Source: Zavarzinia marina (GTDB taxonomy: Bacteria; Pseudomonadota; Alphaproteobacteria; Zavarziniales; Zavarziniaceae). Taken from it: a stretch of 64,000 bases of DNA. The notes under the pieces are model-generated. The model was given only the letters and a program-made list of their open reading frames with translations. It did no database searches and was not told the origin of the DNA. Below are positions 23,678-33,778 of this stretch, piece by piece. The stretch lies in contig NZ_JAKGSB010000002.1 of assembly GCF_021568905.1 (NCBI RefSeq), positions 558,001 through 622,000 of the forward strand, read 5' to 3'. A program made the translations under genes and the position numbers. Position 1 is the first letter of the stretch; each line of letters begins with the position of its first letter.

Positions 23678-24892
23678 CTACTTCAGCAATTCGCCCGCGA
23701 TGATCATCTTGCGGATCTCGCTGGTGCCCGCGCCGATTTCCAGCAGTTTGGAGGCGCGGTAGAGTCGGTTGACCTCCGCCTCGCGCATATAGCCGACGCC
23801 GCCGTGGATCTGCACCGCATCCGAGATCACCCGGGTGCAGCCCTCCGCCGCATAGAGGATGCAGGCCGCCGTCAGCTTGTGGATGTCGCCCCGGCCGCCG
23901 GCGCCTTCGCCAAGGTCGTTCGCCTCGGCGAGGGTCCTATAGCAGAAGGTCTTCATGGTCTCGATCGTGGTCCACATTTCGGCCAGCTTGGCCTGGATCA
24001 TCTGGAACGAGGCGATGGGCTTGCCGAACTGTTCGCGCGTCTTGGCATAGTCGAGGGCCAGATCGAAGGCGCGTTCCGCCATGCCGACATTGATCATGGC
24101 GACGATGGCGCGCTCGAGGTCGAGGCCCGACATGACCACCGCCACGCCCTTGTTCTCGGCGCCCACCAGATTCTCGGCCGGCACGCGGCAATCGTCGAAC
24201 AGGAGTTCCGCCGTGGTCGAACCCCGGAAGCCCATCTTGTCCAGCTTCTGGGCGACCTTGAAGCCGGGGAAATCCTTCTCGATGACGAAGGCGGAGATGC
24301 CCTTGGCGCCGGCCGCCTTGTCGGTCTTGGCATAGACCAGCAGATAGTCGGCCACGGGGCCGTTGGTGATATAGAGCTTGCGGCCGTTGAGGACGTAGTG
24401 ATCGCCGTCGCGCCGCGCCGTCGTGGTCATGGAACCCAGCGCATCGGAACCCGCGCCCGGTTCGGTCAGGCCCAGCGCCCCGATCTTGCTGCCGTCGATC
24501 AGCCCGGGCAGATAGCGCTGGCGGATATAGTCGCTGCCGTTCCGCGCGATGTTGTTCAGGCACAGATTCTCATGCGCGACATAGGACAGCGCGACGGCGT
24601 GGTTCCAGCGCGCGATGCCCTGGGCGATCAGGCCCGAAGTGAAGAAATCGGCACCCGCGCCGCCCAGTTCCGGTTCCACCGTGACGCCCAGGAAACCCAT
24701 GCCGGCCAGGGCCGGCATCGCCTGGGGCGGCCACCATTCCTCGTCGTCCATACGGGGCGCGAGGTCGTAGAGCTCGCCCCGGCCGAACTTGTCCGCCTGA
24801 TCGAGGATTTCCTGCTGCTCCGGCGTCAGGCGGAAGCCGTTCAGGGCCGTGGAATTCAATCCGAAATCGGCCGTGGCCGCGTTCGCGCTCAT
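23678..24892 (-). CDS. Acyl-CoA dehydrogenase, isovaleryl-CoA dehydrogenase type
   Basis: 404 residues from ATG 24892, with GGAGAGA upstream. FAD-dependent alpha,beta-dehydrogenation of an acyl-CoA. GALGLTEPGAGSDALGSM and LYITNGPVADYLLVYA are family motifs. Near the C-terminus the protein reads LLEIGAGTSEIRK: Ala stands where most acyl-CoA dehydrogenases have the catalytic Glu of YEGT. Glu260 in SGLDLER matches the alternative catalytic Glu of isovaleryl-CoA dehydrogenase. So a branched or isovaleryl-like substrate is favoured. Divergent from a TetR gene and the acyl-CoA carboxylase genes, which suggests a joint catabolic unit. Substrate not proven. Confidence 0.88.
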   Translation of the reverse strand: MSANAATADFGLNSTALNGFRLTPEQQEILDQADKFGRGELYDLAPRMDDEEWWPPQAMPALAGMGFLGVTVEPELGGAGADFFTSGLIAQGIARWNHAVALSYVAHENLCLNNIARNGSDYIRQRYLPGLIDGSKIGALGLTEPGAGSDALGSMTTTARRDGDHYVLNGRKLYITNGPVADYLLVYAKTDKAAGAKGISAFVIEKDFPGFKVAQKLDKMGFRGSTTAELLFDDCRVPAENLVGAENKGVAVVMSGLDLERAIVAMINVGMAERAFDLALDYAKTREQFGKPIASFQMIQAKLAEMWTTIETMKTFCYRTLAEANDLGEGAGGRGDIHKLTAACILYAAEGCTRVISDAVQIHGGVGYMREAEVNRLYRASKLLEIGAGTSEIRKMIIAGELLK

Positions 24893-24972
24893 CCGTCTCT
24901 CTCCTCCCCGGCTCGGGCCGGGCATTCTTGGGGCCTGGGCTTTATTGGGGGGCGTTTTCCGCATGTCCCCGG

Positions 24973-25005
24973 TTGACACGATTAAAATGAAGCATATTCA
25001 TTATA
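24973..25005. promoter_or_regulatory. Divergent promoter and TetR-type operator
   Basis: AATGAA-GCATA-TTCATT (24986-25002) is a perfect 6-bp inverted repeat with 5-base spacer. On the plus strand TTGACA (24973-24978) is a consensus -35 and TATTCA (24995-25000) lies 16 bases downstream, so the dyad covers the spacer and -10 of the tetR promoter. On the minus strand TATAAT (25005-25000) could be the -10 for the dehydrogenase gene. A repressor bound here would block both directions. Confidence 0.75.
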
Positions 25006-25032
25006 GCGCCGGAGGCAAGGGGAGAGATGTGA

Positions 25033-25661
25033 ATGCCCGTCATCAGCGCGGAGAGAATGCAGGGCCGGATCGACGCCATCGTCGAGGCGGCGAGCGCCGT
25101 CTTCGCCGCCAAGGGCTATGAAGCCGCCTCCATCGCCGAGATCGCGCGGCGGGCCGAAGTGTCGGACGGGCTGATCTACCGCTATTTTTCCAATAAGCGC
25201 GACCTCCTCTACCGCGTGCTCGAAGCCTTCTACGAACGCGTGGTCGCCGCCCTCGAGAAGGAAGTGGCGAAGGATGCCGGCTTCGAGGAACGGCTCCACG
25301 CCCTGGTGCGCCGCCACCTCGGCAATTTCGTCGCCGACCGCGAATTGTGCCGCCTGTTCCTGTCCGAGGTCCGGGTCGCCAGCGATTACAAGGGCTCCAC
25401 GATCCAGACCCTGAACCGGCGCTATGCCTCGGTGCTGACCGGCCTGATCGAGGCCGGCATCGCCGCCGGCGAAGTGAAGACCGATGCCTCCGCCCGGCTG
25501 ATCCGCGACGTCATCTTCGGCGCGATCGAGCACATCGCCTGGCCCTATGTGAACGGCGACGGAAAGCTGGACGTCGAGGCGACGGCGCAATCCGTCACCG
25601 CCCTCATCTGCGGCGGCATCTGCCTGCCCCAACAGAAGAATCCCGAGGAAGCCCCGAGGAC

Positions 25662-25665
<4 letters not shown>
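25033..25665 (+). CDS. TetR family transcriptional regulator
   Basis: 210 residues. N-terminal helix-turn-helix domain: AIVEAASAVFAAKGYEAASI, then IARRAEVSDGLIYRYFSNKR, the classic TetR recognition helix and following FxxK. The rest is the ligand-binding helical domain. TetR proteins of acyl-CoA catabolic clusters usually sense an acyl-CoA intermediate. The gene is followed by biotin carboxylase with a 4-base ATGA overlap, so it is cotranscribed with its probable targets and autoregulated through the upstream dyad. Confidence 0.93.
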
Positions 25666-27146
<1,481 letters not shown>

Positions 27147-27187
27147 ACACTCCCCCTCCGCCGGGAAGACAGAAAACAGGAAACGCC

Positions 27188-27679
27188 ATGCGCCACCTGC
27201 TGATCATCGACGAGACCGAGGCCGAAGCGGGCCTGACGCCCGCCGGCGACGATCTCTATATCCTGCATGACGCCGAAGGCAGCCACGAGGTCTCGTTCCA
27301 CGGCTATGCCGTCCGCGTGGACGACGTCATGGACCGGGTCGCCGTCGCGGTCGACGGCAATGTGGCCTACGTCCATCTGAACGGCCGCGCCCACCGCGTC
27401 GAATTCCGCGAGCCGGTCGATCGCTTCGCCAGGGGCGGCGCCGGCGGCGGGGCCGATGCCATCGCGGCGCCCATGCCCGGCTCCGTCGTCGCCGTCAACG
27501 TCGAGGCGGGACAGAGCGTCGCTGCCGGCCAGGTGATGATGGTGATCGAGAGCATGAAACTGGAAACCGCGATCAAGGCGCCGCGCGATGCCGTGATCGA
27601 GACGGTTCACGTCTCTGCCGGCAAGACCTTCAACAAGGGCGCACCGCTCATCGCCCTCGTCCCCCTGGAAGAGGAGTGA
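27188..27679 (+). CDS. Biotin carboxyl carrier protein subunit of acyl-CoA carboxylase
   Basis: 163 residues. The C-terminal ~75 residues form a biotinyl domain: AAPMPGSVVAVNVEAGQSV and VMMVIESMKLETAIKAP, with Lys124 of ESMK the predicted biotinylation site. The N-terminal ~80 residues (VAVAVDGNVAYVHLNGRAHR, VEFREPVDRF) resemble the BT linker found before the biotin domain in fused alpha subunits. So this is the detached C-terminal half of an alpha subunit rather than an AccB. It lies 4 bases before the carboxyltransferase gene. Confidence 0.93.
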   Translation: MRHLLIIDETEAEAGLTPAGDDLYILHDAEGSHEVSFHGYAVRVDDVMDRVAVAVDGNVAYVHLNGRAHRVEFREPVDRFARGGAGGGADAIAAPMPGSVVAVNVEAGQSVAAGQVMMVIESMKLETAIKAPRDAVIETVHVSAGKTFNKGAPLIALVPLEEE

Positions 27680-27683
27680 GCCG

Positions 27684-29291
27684 ATGCGCCTCATCGAAAC
27701 CCAGATCGACATTTCGTCGCCCGAATTCCAGGCGAACGCCATCCACAACCGTAACCTCGCCGGTCAATTGGCCGAGAAGCACCGGAAGGCCCGCTTCGAG
27801 CGTCCGCAGCGCGATCTCGACCGCCTGGCGCGCCAGAAGAAGATGAGCGTGCGGGAGCGGATCGAGGCCCTGCTGGACCCCGGCACGCCCTTCTTCGAAC
27901 TCTCGACGCTGGCGGCCAATCAGGCCTACGGCGGCGATGTGCCGGGGGCGGCCATCGTCACCGGCATCGGCGTGATCGCCGGCCAGGAAGTGGTCATCCA
28001 CGCAGACGATCCGGCGGTGAAGGGCGGTGCCTGGTATCCGCTTTCGGTGAAGAAGATCGTCCGCGCCCTCGACATCGCGATCGAGAACCGGCTGCCCGTC
28101 GTCCATCTGTGCGATTCGGCCGGCGGCTTCCTGCCCCTGCAGGCCGATCTCTTCGCCGACAAATATCTGGCCGGCCGCATCTTCCGCAATCAGGCGACGC
28201 TGTCGAAACTGGGCGTGCCCCAGGTCGCCATCGTGCTCGGCCATTGCACGGCGGGCGGCGCCTATATTCCGGCACTGTCGGAATATAACGTCATCGTGCG
28301 CGGCACCGGCGCCATCTTCCTGGGCGGCCCGCCACTGGTGAAGGCGGCGACCGGCGAAGTCGTTACCGTCGATGAGTTGGGCGGCTGCGACACCCATACC
28401 CAGATTTCCGGCACCGCCGACTATCCGGCCGACAGCGAGATGCATGCGCTGGCCATCGCCCGCGACATCGTCGGCACCTGGAAACGCGCCGAGAAACTGA
28501 AGATCGAGCGGATCGCGCCGGAAGCCCCCCATTACGACCCGGCGGAGCTTTACGGCATCATCCCGCGCGACATCAAGGTGCAGTTCGACATGCGCGAGGT
28601 GATCGCCCGCATCGTCGACGGCAGCCGCTTCCACGAATATCAGCCGGCCTATGGCACCACCCTGATCTGCGGTTTCGCCCATATCTATGGCATGCGCGTC
28701 GGCATCATCGGCAACAACGGCGTGCTCTTCAACGACAGCTCGCTGAAGGGCGCGCACTTCATGCAATTGTGCGATCAGAACCGCACGCCGATCCTGTTCC
28801 TGCAAAACATAACGGGTTACATGGTCGGGCGCGAATACGAGCATCGCGGCATCACCAAGGACGGCGCCAAGATGATCATGGCGGTCTCCGGCCTCGAAGT
28901 GCCGAAGATCACGGTGATCGTGAACGGCTCCTTCGGCGCCGGCAATTACGGCATGTCGGGCCGCGCCTTCGATCCGCGATTCCTGTTCATGTGGCCGCAG
29001 AGCCAGATTTCCGTGATGGGCGCCGATCAGGCCGCCAACGTCCTGACCGACCTGAAGGTACGCCAGGCGACGCGCGGTGGCGAGACCCTGTCGGCCGAAG
29101 CCGTCGCCGCCATCAAGGAGCCGATCCTGGAGGATTACCGCCGCCTGTCGAGCGCCTATTACTCGACGTCCGAGATGTGGGACGACGGCATTCTCGATCC
29201 CGTCGACACGCGAAACGCCCTGGCGATCACCCTGTCGGCCAGCCTGAACAGGCCGATCGACCGGCCGCATTTCGGCGTCTTCCGGATGTAA
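27684..29291 (+). CDS. Acyl-CoA carboxylase carboxyltransferase (beta) subunit, methylcrotonyl-CoA carboxylase-like
   Basis: 535 residues, both crotonase-like halves on one chain. Transfers carboxyl from biotin to an acyl-CoA. SVRERIEALLDPGTPFFEL, GHCTAGGAYIPALSEY, IFLGGPPLVKAATGE, ITGYMVGREYEHRGITKDGA and GSFGAGNYGMSGRAFDPRF match the methylcrotonyl/geranyl-CoA carboxylase branch more than propionyl-CoA carboxylase. With an isovaleryl-type dehydrogenase alongside, a branched enoyl-CoA substrate is plausible. Hydratase and HMG-CoA lyase genes, usual leucine-pathway partners, are absent from the window. Confidence 0.92.
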   Translation: MRLIETQIDISSPEFQANAIHNRNLAGQLAEKHRKARFERPQRDLDRLARQKKMSVRERIEALLDPGTPFFELSTLAANQAYGGDVPGAAIVTGIGVIAGQEVVIHADDPAVKGGAWYPLSVKKIVRALDIAIENRLPVVHLCDSAGGFLPLQADLFADKYLAGRIFRNQATLSKLGVPQVAIVLGHCTAGGAYIPALSEYNVIVRGTGAIFLGGPPLVKAATGEVVTVDELGGCDTHTQISGTADYPADSEMHALAIARDIVGTWKRAEKLKIERIAPEAPHYDPAELYGIIPRDIKVQFDMREVIARIVDGSRFHEYQPAYGTTLICGFAHIYGMRVGIIGNNGVLFNDSSLKGAHFMQLCDQNRTPILFLQNITGYMVGREYEHRGITKDGAKMIMAVSGLEVPKITVIVNGSFGAGNYGMSGRAFDPRFLFMWPQSQISVMGADQAANVLTDLKVRQATRGGETLSAEAVAAIKEPILEDYRRLSSAYYSTSEMWDDGILDPVDTRNALAITLSASLNRPIDRPHFGVFRM

Positions 29292-29347
29292 TCAGAAACC
29301 TCTCGTCGTCGAGGCAGAAGGCCGTGATGACGGGCTTCTTGCAAGCA

Positions 29348-29457
29348 TCGGTGTTTCGCCCCTCACCCAACCTTCTCCCCAAAGGGGCGAGGGCTTTAAT
29401 TCGGTGCTCGTTCTGTCCCCTGGCCCCCTTGGGGGAGAGGGATAGGGTGAGGGGGTG
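29348..29457. repeat. Dispersed palindromic intergenic repeat, copy 3 (inverted)
   Basis: Begins with CGGTGTTTCGCCCCTCAC, the exact reverse complement of the 18-base end of the copies at 6.2 and 23.6 kb, then CTTCTCCCCAAAGGGGCGAG, a unique centre, and GGGGGAGAGGGATAGGGTGA. It lies between convergent carboxyltransferase and ccoS genes. Confidence 0.86.
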
Positions 29458-29466
29458 GTATCGGGA

Positions 29467-29631
29467 TCAGACGCGGCGGTGCGGTGCCGTTTCGTCGTCC
29501 TCGAAGAGGATGCGGGCGGCGTCGCCGTCCAGGTCTTCGAACTGGCCGCTGCGCATCGCCCAGAAGAAGGCGGCGAGGCCGCCGAGGCCGAGCAGCAGGG
29601 CGATCGGCATCAGATAGATCAGCACGTTCAT
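29467..29631 (-). CDS. ccoS: cbb3 oxidase maturation protein CcoS
   Basis: 54 residues: one transmembrane helix (LIYLMPIALLLGLGGLAAFF) then SGQFEDLDGDAARILFEDDE, the conserved CcoS core (the GQFDDLDGPA..IL motif). Required for heme and copper insertion into cbb3 oxidase. Its ATG overlaps the ccoI stop in ATGA. Last gene of ccoGHIS. Confidence 0.93.
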   Translation of the reverse strand: MNVLIYLMPIALLLGLGGLAAFFWAMRSGQFEDLDGDAARILFEDDETAPHRRV

Positions 29632-31829
29632 TGGGCGGCGACCTTTCCGGCGCGCCCGAGGCGGAGCGCATTGAGAATGACGGTGAGCGACGAGGCCGAC
29701 ATGGCGACCGCCGCCAGCAGCGGCGTGACCAGCCCCAGAATCGCCAATGGCACCAGGGTGACGTTGTAGACCAGCGACAGGCCGAGGTTCTGGCGCACCA
29801 GCACCTGAGAGCGGCGCGCCACCGCGAGCGTCGCGGTCACGGCGTCGAGGCCGGCGCCCTGGAACAGCACGTCGGCGGTGGTGCGGGAGATGTCGGCGGC
29901 GGCGCTGGGCGCCATGGAGGCATCGGCGGCGGCCAGCGACGGCGCGTCGTTGATGCCGTCGCCGACCATCAGCACCTTGGCGCCCGACGCCTTCAGGTCC
30001 TCGATCGCGGCGACCTTTTCGGCCGGGCGGCAGGCGGCGCGCCATTCCGTGATGCCCAGGGCCTCGGCCAGCGCGGCGACGGCCGGCGCCCGGTCGCCCG
30101 AGAGCAGGATGACCCGGTGATGGCGGCGCAGATCCGCCACGACCGCCGCCGCATCACCACGCGGGCGGTCGCGGAAGGCGAAGCGCAGCGGCGCGATATC
30201 GTCCCCGCCCAGCCACATTTCGGCACAGCCGTCGTCCACCTCCGCCACGCCGGGGGCGGCGAAATCGCGCCGGCCGAGGCGGAAGGTCCGGCCCTCGATC
30301 ACGGCTTCCAGGCCGTCGCCCGGTTTCTCGGTGACATCGGTGATGGCCCCCGCCTGGGGCCGGGCCCGGCGCAGCGCCTCGGCGAGCGGATGGCGGGAGG
30401 CGGCGGCGATGCCGGCGGCGAGATCGGCAAGGCCGGCCGGGAAGGTGCCGTCGACCAGTTCGGGACGGCCTTCGGTCAGGGTGCCGGTCTTGTCGAAGAC
30501 GACGGTGTCGATGGTCGCGAGCCGTTCCAGGGCGGTCGCGCTCTTCATCAGGATGCCGCGCTTGAACAGCCGGCCGGAGGCGGCGACCTGTACCGCCGGC
30601 ACGGCGATCGCCAGCGCGCAGGGACAGGTGATGATGAGAACGGCGACGGCATTCAGCAGCGCCACGGTCCAGGGCGCGCCCACCGGCCAGAGCCACCAGC
30701 CGAGGAAGGTGAGCGCGGCCAGCGAATGCACCACGGGGGCATAGAGCCGGGCGAGGTGATCCGCCAGCACGACATAGCGGGCACGCCCCTGTTCGGCCGC
30801 CTCCATGCAGCGCACGACCTCGGCCAGGACGGTATCGGGACCGATCGCCGTCGCCTCCACGGTCAGGGCGGCGCCGAGGTTCATGGTGCCGGCGAAGACG
30901 CGGTCGCCGATGCCGACGTCGGCCGGCACGCTTTCCCCGGTCAGGGACGAAGTGTCGAGGGCGGAGCGTCCGGCGAAGACCATGCCGTCGACCGGCACCC
31001 GGCTGCCGGCGGCGACGATGATCTGATCGCCCGGCGCCACCTGTTCCAAGGCCACCTGTTCGATGCGGCCGCCGTCGGCGATGCGGGTGACATGGGTGAC
31101 CGCCAGGGACAGCAGATGGGCGGCGGCGGCGCGTGCCCTGCCCCTTGCACGGTGATCGAGATAGCGCCCGACCAACAGCAGGAAGACGAGGGAGATGGCG
31201 GCATCGAAATAGACTTCCGGCGCGCCGACCACGGTCTGCACCAGGCTCATGCCGGCGGCCAGGATGACACCGATGGAGATCGGCACATCCATGTTCACAT
31301 GACCGCCCCGGACAGCAGCCCAGGCCGAAGCGAAGAAGGTCATGCCGGAATAGGCGATGGCGGGCAGCGCGATCAGCGCCTGCGTCCAGTTGAGGAGGCT
31401 GCGCGTCGCCGGGCCCATGTCCTCGAATACGCCGGCCCAGACCGCGATCGCCAGCCACATGACGTTGCCGGCGGCAAAGCCGGCGATACCCATGGCGCGC
31501 AGCAGATGGCGGTCGCGTGCGGCATCGGCCGTCGAAAGCGCGCCGGCATCGAAGGGCCGGGCGGTAAAGCCCATGTCCGACAGGCGCTCGATGAAATCGG
31601 CAGCGCGGCCGGGCGCGCCCTTCCATGTGAGCGCGAGGCGCCGCGTGGTGAAATTGACCCTTGCCGCGACCACATCCGGTTCCGCGTTCAGGGCGCGTTC
31701 GATACGCTGGACGCAGGCCGAGCAGGAGATGCCGTCGATCGCCAGCATGATCCGGTTCGCGCCGTCCACGGTCTCCACCGGGAGGGCGCGGGCCGTCTCG
31801 AGGCGTCCATGATCGGCGGCGAGGGTCAT
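29628..31829 (-). CDS. ccoI: Cu-translocating P-type ATPase CcoI/FixI
   Basis: 733 residues. N-terminal heavy-metal-associated domain with CSACVQRIERAL, eight membrane helices, TCPCALAIAVPA (the CPC metal site in helix 6), VFDKTGTLTEGRPEL (phosphorylated Asp), and MVGDGINDAPSLAAAD. It exports copper to the periplasm for assembly of the CcoN binuclear centre. Overlaps ccoH by 4 bases upstream and ccoS by 4 downstream. Confidence 0.97.
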   Translation of the reverse strand: MTLAADHGRLETARALPVETVDGANRIMLAIDGISCSACVQRIERALNAEPDVVAARVNFTTRRLALTWKGAPGRAADFIERLSDMGFTARPFDAGALSTADAARDRHLLRAMGIAGFAAGNVMWLAIAVWAGVFEDMGPATRSLLNWTQALIALPAIAYSGMTFFASAWAAVRGGHVNMDVPISIGVILAAGMSLVQTVVGAPEVYFDAAISLVFLLLVGRYLDHRARGRARAAAAHLLSLAVTHVTRIADGGRIEQVALEQVAPGDQIIVAAGSRVPVDGMVFAGRSALDTSSLTGESVPADVGIGDRVFAGTMNLGAALTVEATAIGPDTVLAEVVRCMEAAEQGRARYVVLADHLARLYAPVVHSLAALTFLGWWLWPVGAPWTVALLNAVAVLIITCPCALAIAVPAVQVAASGRLFKRGILMKSATALERLATIDTVVFDKTGTLTEGRPELVDGTFPAGLADLAAGIAAASRHPLAEALRRARPQAGAITDVTEKPGDGLEAVIEGRTFRLGRRDFAAPGVAEVDDGCAEMWLGGDDIAPLRFAFRDRPRGDAAAVVADLRRHHRVILLSGDRAPAVAALAEALGITEWRAACRPAEKVAAIEDLKASGAKVLMVGDGINDAPSLAAADASMAPSAAADISRTTADVLFQGAGLDAVTATLAVARRSQVLVRQNLGLSLVYNVTLVPLAILGLVTPLLAAVAMSASSLTVILNALRLGRAGKVAAQ

Positions 31830-32317
31830 TCGATCACCAATGTCTTCAGGCTGTCGAAGCGATCGTCGCCCCGGCGGATGGTGACGGCGAGCTGCCAGAG
31901 GCCGGGCGTAACCGCGCCGATTTCAGCACGAAACCGGCCGGCTTCTATGGCTTCCGGAACGAGCACACGGTCCTGGTTCGCGTCGCTGGGGCGCAGCAGG
32001 CGAAGTTCGACGCGATCCGCCGCAACGCCCGCGCCCGCCGAATCGACGATCGAAAGCATGACCGCGCCGCCCGTCCGCTCGACCGCGACCCGCCAGCCGA
32101 GCGCGTCCTGGCGCGCCTTGGCGGCCAGAACCTCGTTATGGGCGAGGCCCTTCTCATAGGCATGGTCGGTGACGAGGCCGGGCTGGCTGTCCAGGGCCGA
32201 GGTGATCATGATCACGTCGACGGCCGTGATGGTCATGAAGAATGCGACCAGGATCGCCGCCACCTTGCGACCGGTCAGGCCACCCCGGCGGGGCGCGTTT
32301 TCCATGGTGATGCTCAT
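31826..32317 (-). CDS. ccoH: FixH/CcoH family protein
   Basis: 163 residues with one N-terminal membrane helix (VAAILVAFFMTITAVDVIMI) and a periplasmic domain of the FixH type (DHAYEKGLAHNEVLAAKARQ is the conserved YY.KG..YN-like region). FixH/CcoH assists cbb3 assembly. Overlaps ccoG by 4 bases upstream and ccoI by 4 downstream. Confidence 0.9.
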   Translation of the reverse strand: MSITMENAPRRGGLTGRKVAAILVAFFMTITAVDVIMITSALDSQPGLVTDHAYEKGLAHNEVLAAKARQDALGWRVAVERTGGAVMLSIVDSAGAGVAADRVELRLLRPSDANQDRVLVPEAIEAGRFRAEIGAVTPGLWQLAVTIRRGDDRFDSLKTLVIE

Positions 32318-33762
32318 CGCGCGGGCCCCTCGAAACGGGTCGGCACGGCGACGGTCAGGCCGCGGGCCGTATCATGGATGGTGAAGTCGAAGTCCCGCGG
32401 CGTGCCGGTCCAGTCGTTGGCCGGCAGGCGGACGAAGACGCGGATGGCGGCGACCGCGTCGGGCGCCAGTTCGATCGTCGGCTGGACCTCTTCCTCGTGG
32501 CCGAGCACGATCACCTCGCCGCCGGCGAGATCGGCCGTCACCTGCACGTGCTGCGGCTGGGTGCTCTTGTTCAGGAGCTTCAATGTATAGCCATTGCGCA
32601 GGTCGCCGTTCGACAGGCGGACGAAGATCGGGTTGCGGTCGGCCAGCACCGAGGCATCGAGCGGCTGGCGCGCGACCAGGGCATAGAGCACGCCGAGCAT
32701 CGCCAGCCCGAAGACGAGGCCATAGCCGAGGGTGCGCAGGCGCAGGAAGTTCCAGCGCGGCTTTTCGCCCGCCGCCTTCAGTTCGATGTTGCGTTCGGTG
32801 TCATAGGCGATCAGGCCGTGGGGCAGGCCGACGCGATCCATGATCGAATTGCAGGCATCGACGCAGAGACCGCAGGAGATGCAGCTCATCTGCAGGCCTT
32901 CGCGGATGTCGATGCCGGTGGGGCACACTTCGACGCATTGCCGGCAGTCGATGCAGTGACCGCGGCCATCCCAGCTTTCGCCGGCCTTGTGCTTGCCGCG
33001 CTTCTCGCCCCGGGCCGGATGATAGGTGACCACCATCGTGTCCTTGTCGAACATGGCCGACTGGAAGCGGGCATAGGGACACATGAAGGTGCAGACGTTC
33101 TCGCGCGCCACGCCCGCCATCAGATAGGTGGTGAAGGTCAGGAAGGCGACGGTGGCATAGACCGCCGTGCCCGCATCGCCGGTGAAGAGGTCCGGCACCA
33201 CGGTCGGCGCGTCGTTGAAATAGAGGATCCAGGCGCCGCCGGTCATCATGCCGATGAAGACCCAGGAGGCGTGCTTGGCGGCGCGCTTGCCCAGCTTCCT
33301 CACCGAGAAGGGCTGGCGGTCCAGCTTCATGCGCTGCGCCCTGTCGCCCTCGATCCAGCGCTCGACCATCATGAAGAGGTCGGTCCAGACCGTCTGCGGA
33401 CAGGCGTAACCGCACCAGACACGGCCCAGCATGGCGGTGATGAAGAACAGGCCGATGGCCGCCGCGATCAGGAGGCCGGTGACGATATAGACTTCCTGGG
33501 GCCAGATCTCGAACCACAGGAAATAGGCCTTGCGCCCGGGCAGGTCGATCAGGATCGCCTGGTCGGGGGCGAAGGGGCCGCGGTCGAAACGGAACCACGG
33601 CACCCCCCAATAGATGGCCAGGAGCACGGCCATGACCAGCCACTTGAGGTTCCGGATCGGGCCCTTCACCTTCTTGGGATAAACCTTCGGCCGGTGCGAC
33701 CAGACGGGGATGTCCGCCTCGTCGATCGTCGTCTGGGTACGTTGGGTCATGGTCATGCTCAT
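32314..33762 (-). CDS. ccoG: CcoG/FixG 4Fe-4S cluster protein (cbb3 assembly, Cu reductase)
   Basis: 482 residues. Polyferredoxin with several membrane helices: AMLGRVWCGYACPQTVWTDL, CIDCRQCVEVCPTGIDI and CISCGLCVDACNSIMDR provide two 4Fe-4S motifs. A periplasmic Ig-like C-terminal domain (LLNKSTQPQHVQVTADLAGG) follows. Homologues reduce Cu(II) during cbb3 maturation. Start MSMTMTQ at 33762; the in-frame downstream Met codons are alternatives. Confidence 0.96.
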   Translation of the reverse strand: MSMTMTQRTQTTIDEADIPVWSHRPKVYPKKVKGPIRNLKWLVMAVLLAIYWGVPWFRFDRGPFAPDQAILIDLPGRKAYFLWFEIWPQEVYIVTGLLIAAAIGLFFITAMLGRVWCGYACPQTVWTDLFMMVERWIEGDRAQRMKLDRQPFSVRKLGKRAAKHASWVFIGMMTGGAWILYFNDAPTVVPDLFTGDAGTAVYATVAFLTFTTYLMAGVARENVCTFMCPYARFQSAMFDKDTMVVTYHPARGEKRGKHKAGESWDGRGHCIDCRQCVEVCPTGIDIREGLQMSCISCGLCVDACNSIMDRVGLPHGLIAYDTERNIELKAAGEKPRWNFLRLRTLGYGLVFGLAMLGVLYALVARQPLDASVLADRNPIFVRLSNGDLRNGYTLKLLNKSTQPQHVQVTADLAGGEVIVLGHEEEVQPTIELAPDAVAAIRVFVRLPANDWTGTPRDFDFTIHDTARGLTVAVPTRFEGPAR

Positions 33763-33778
33763 GGTCGGTCCTCCGCGG

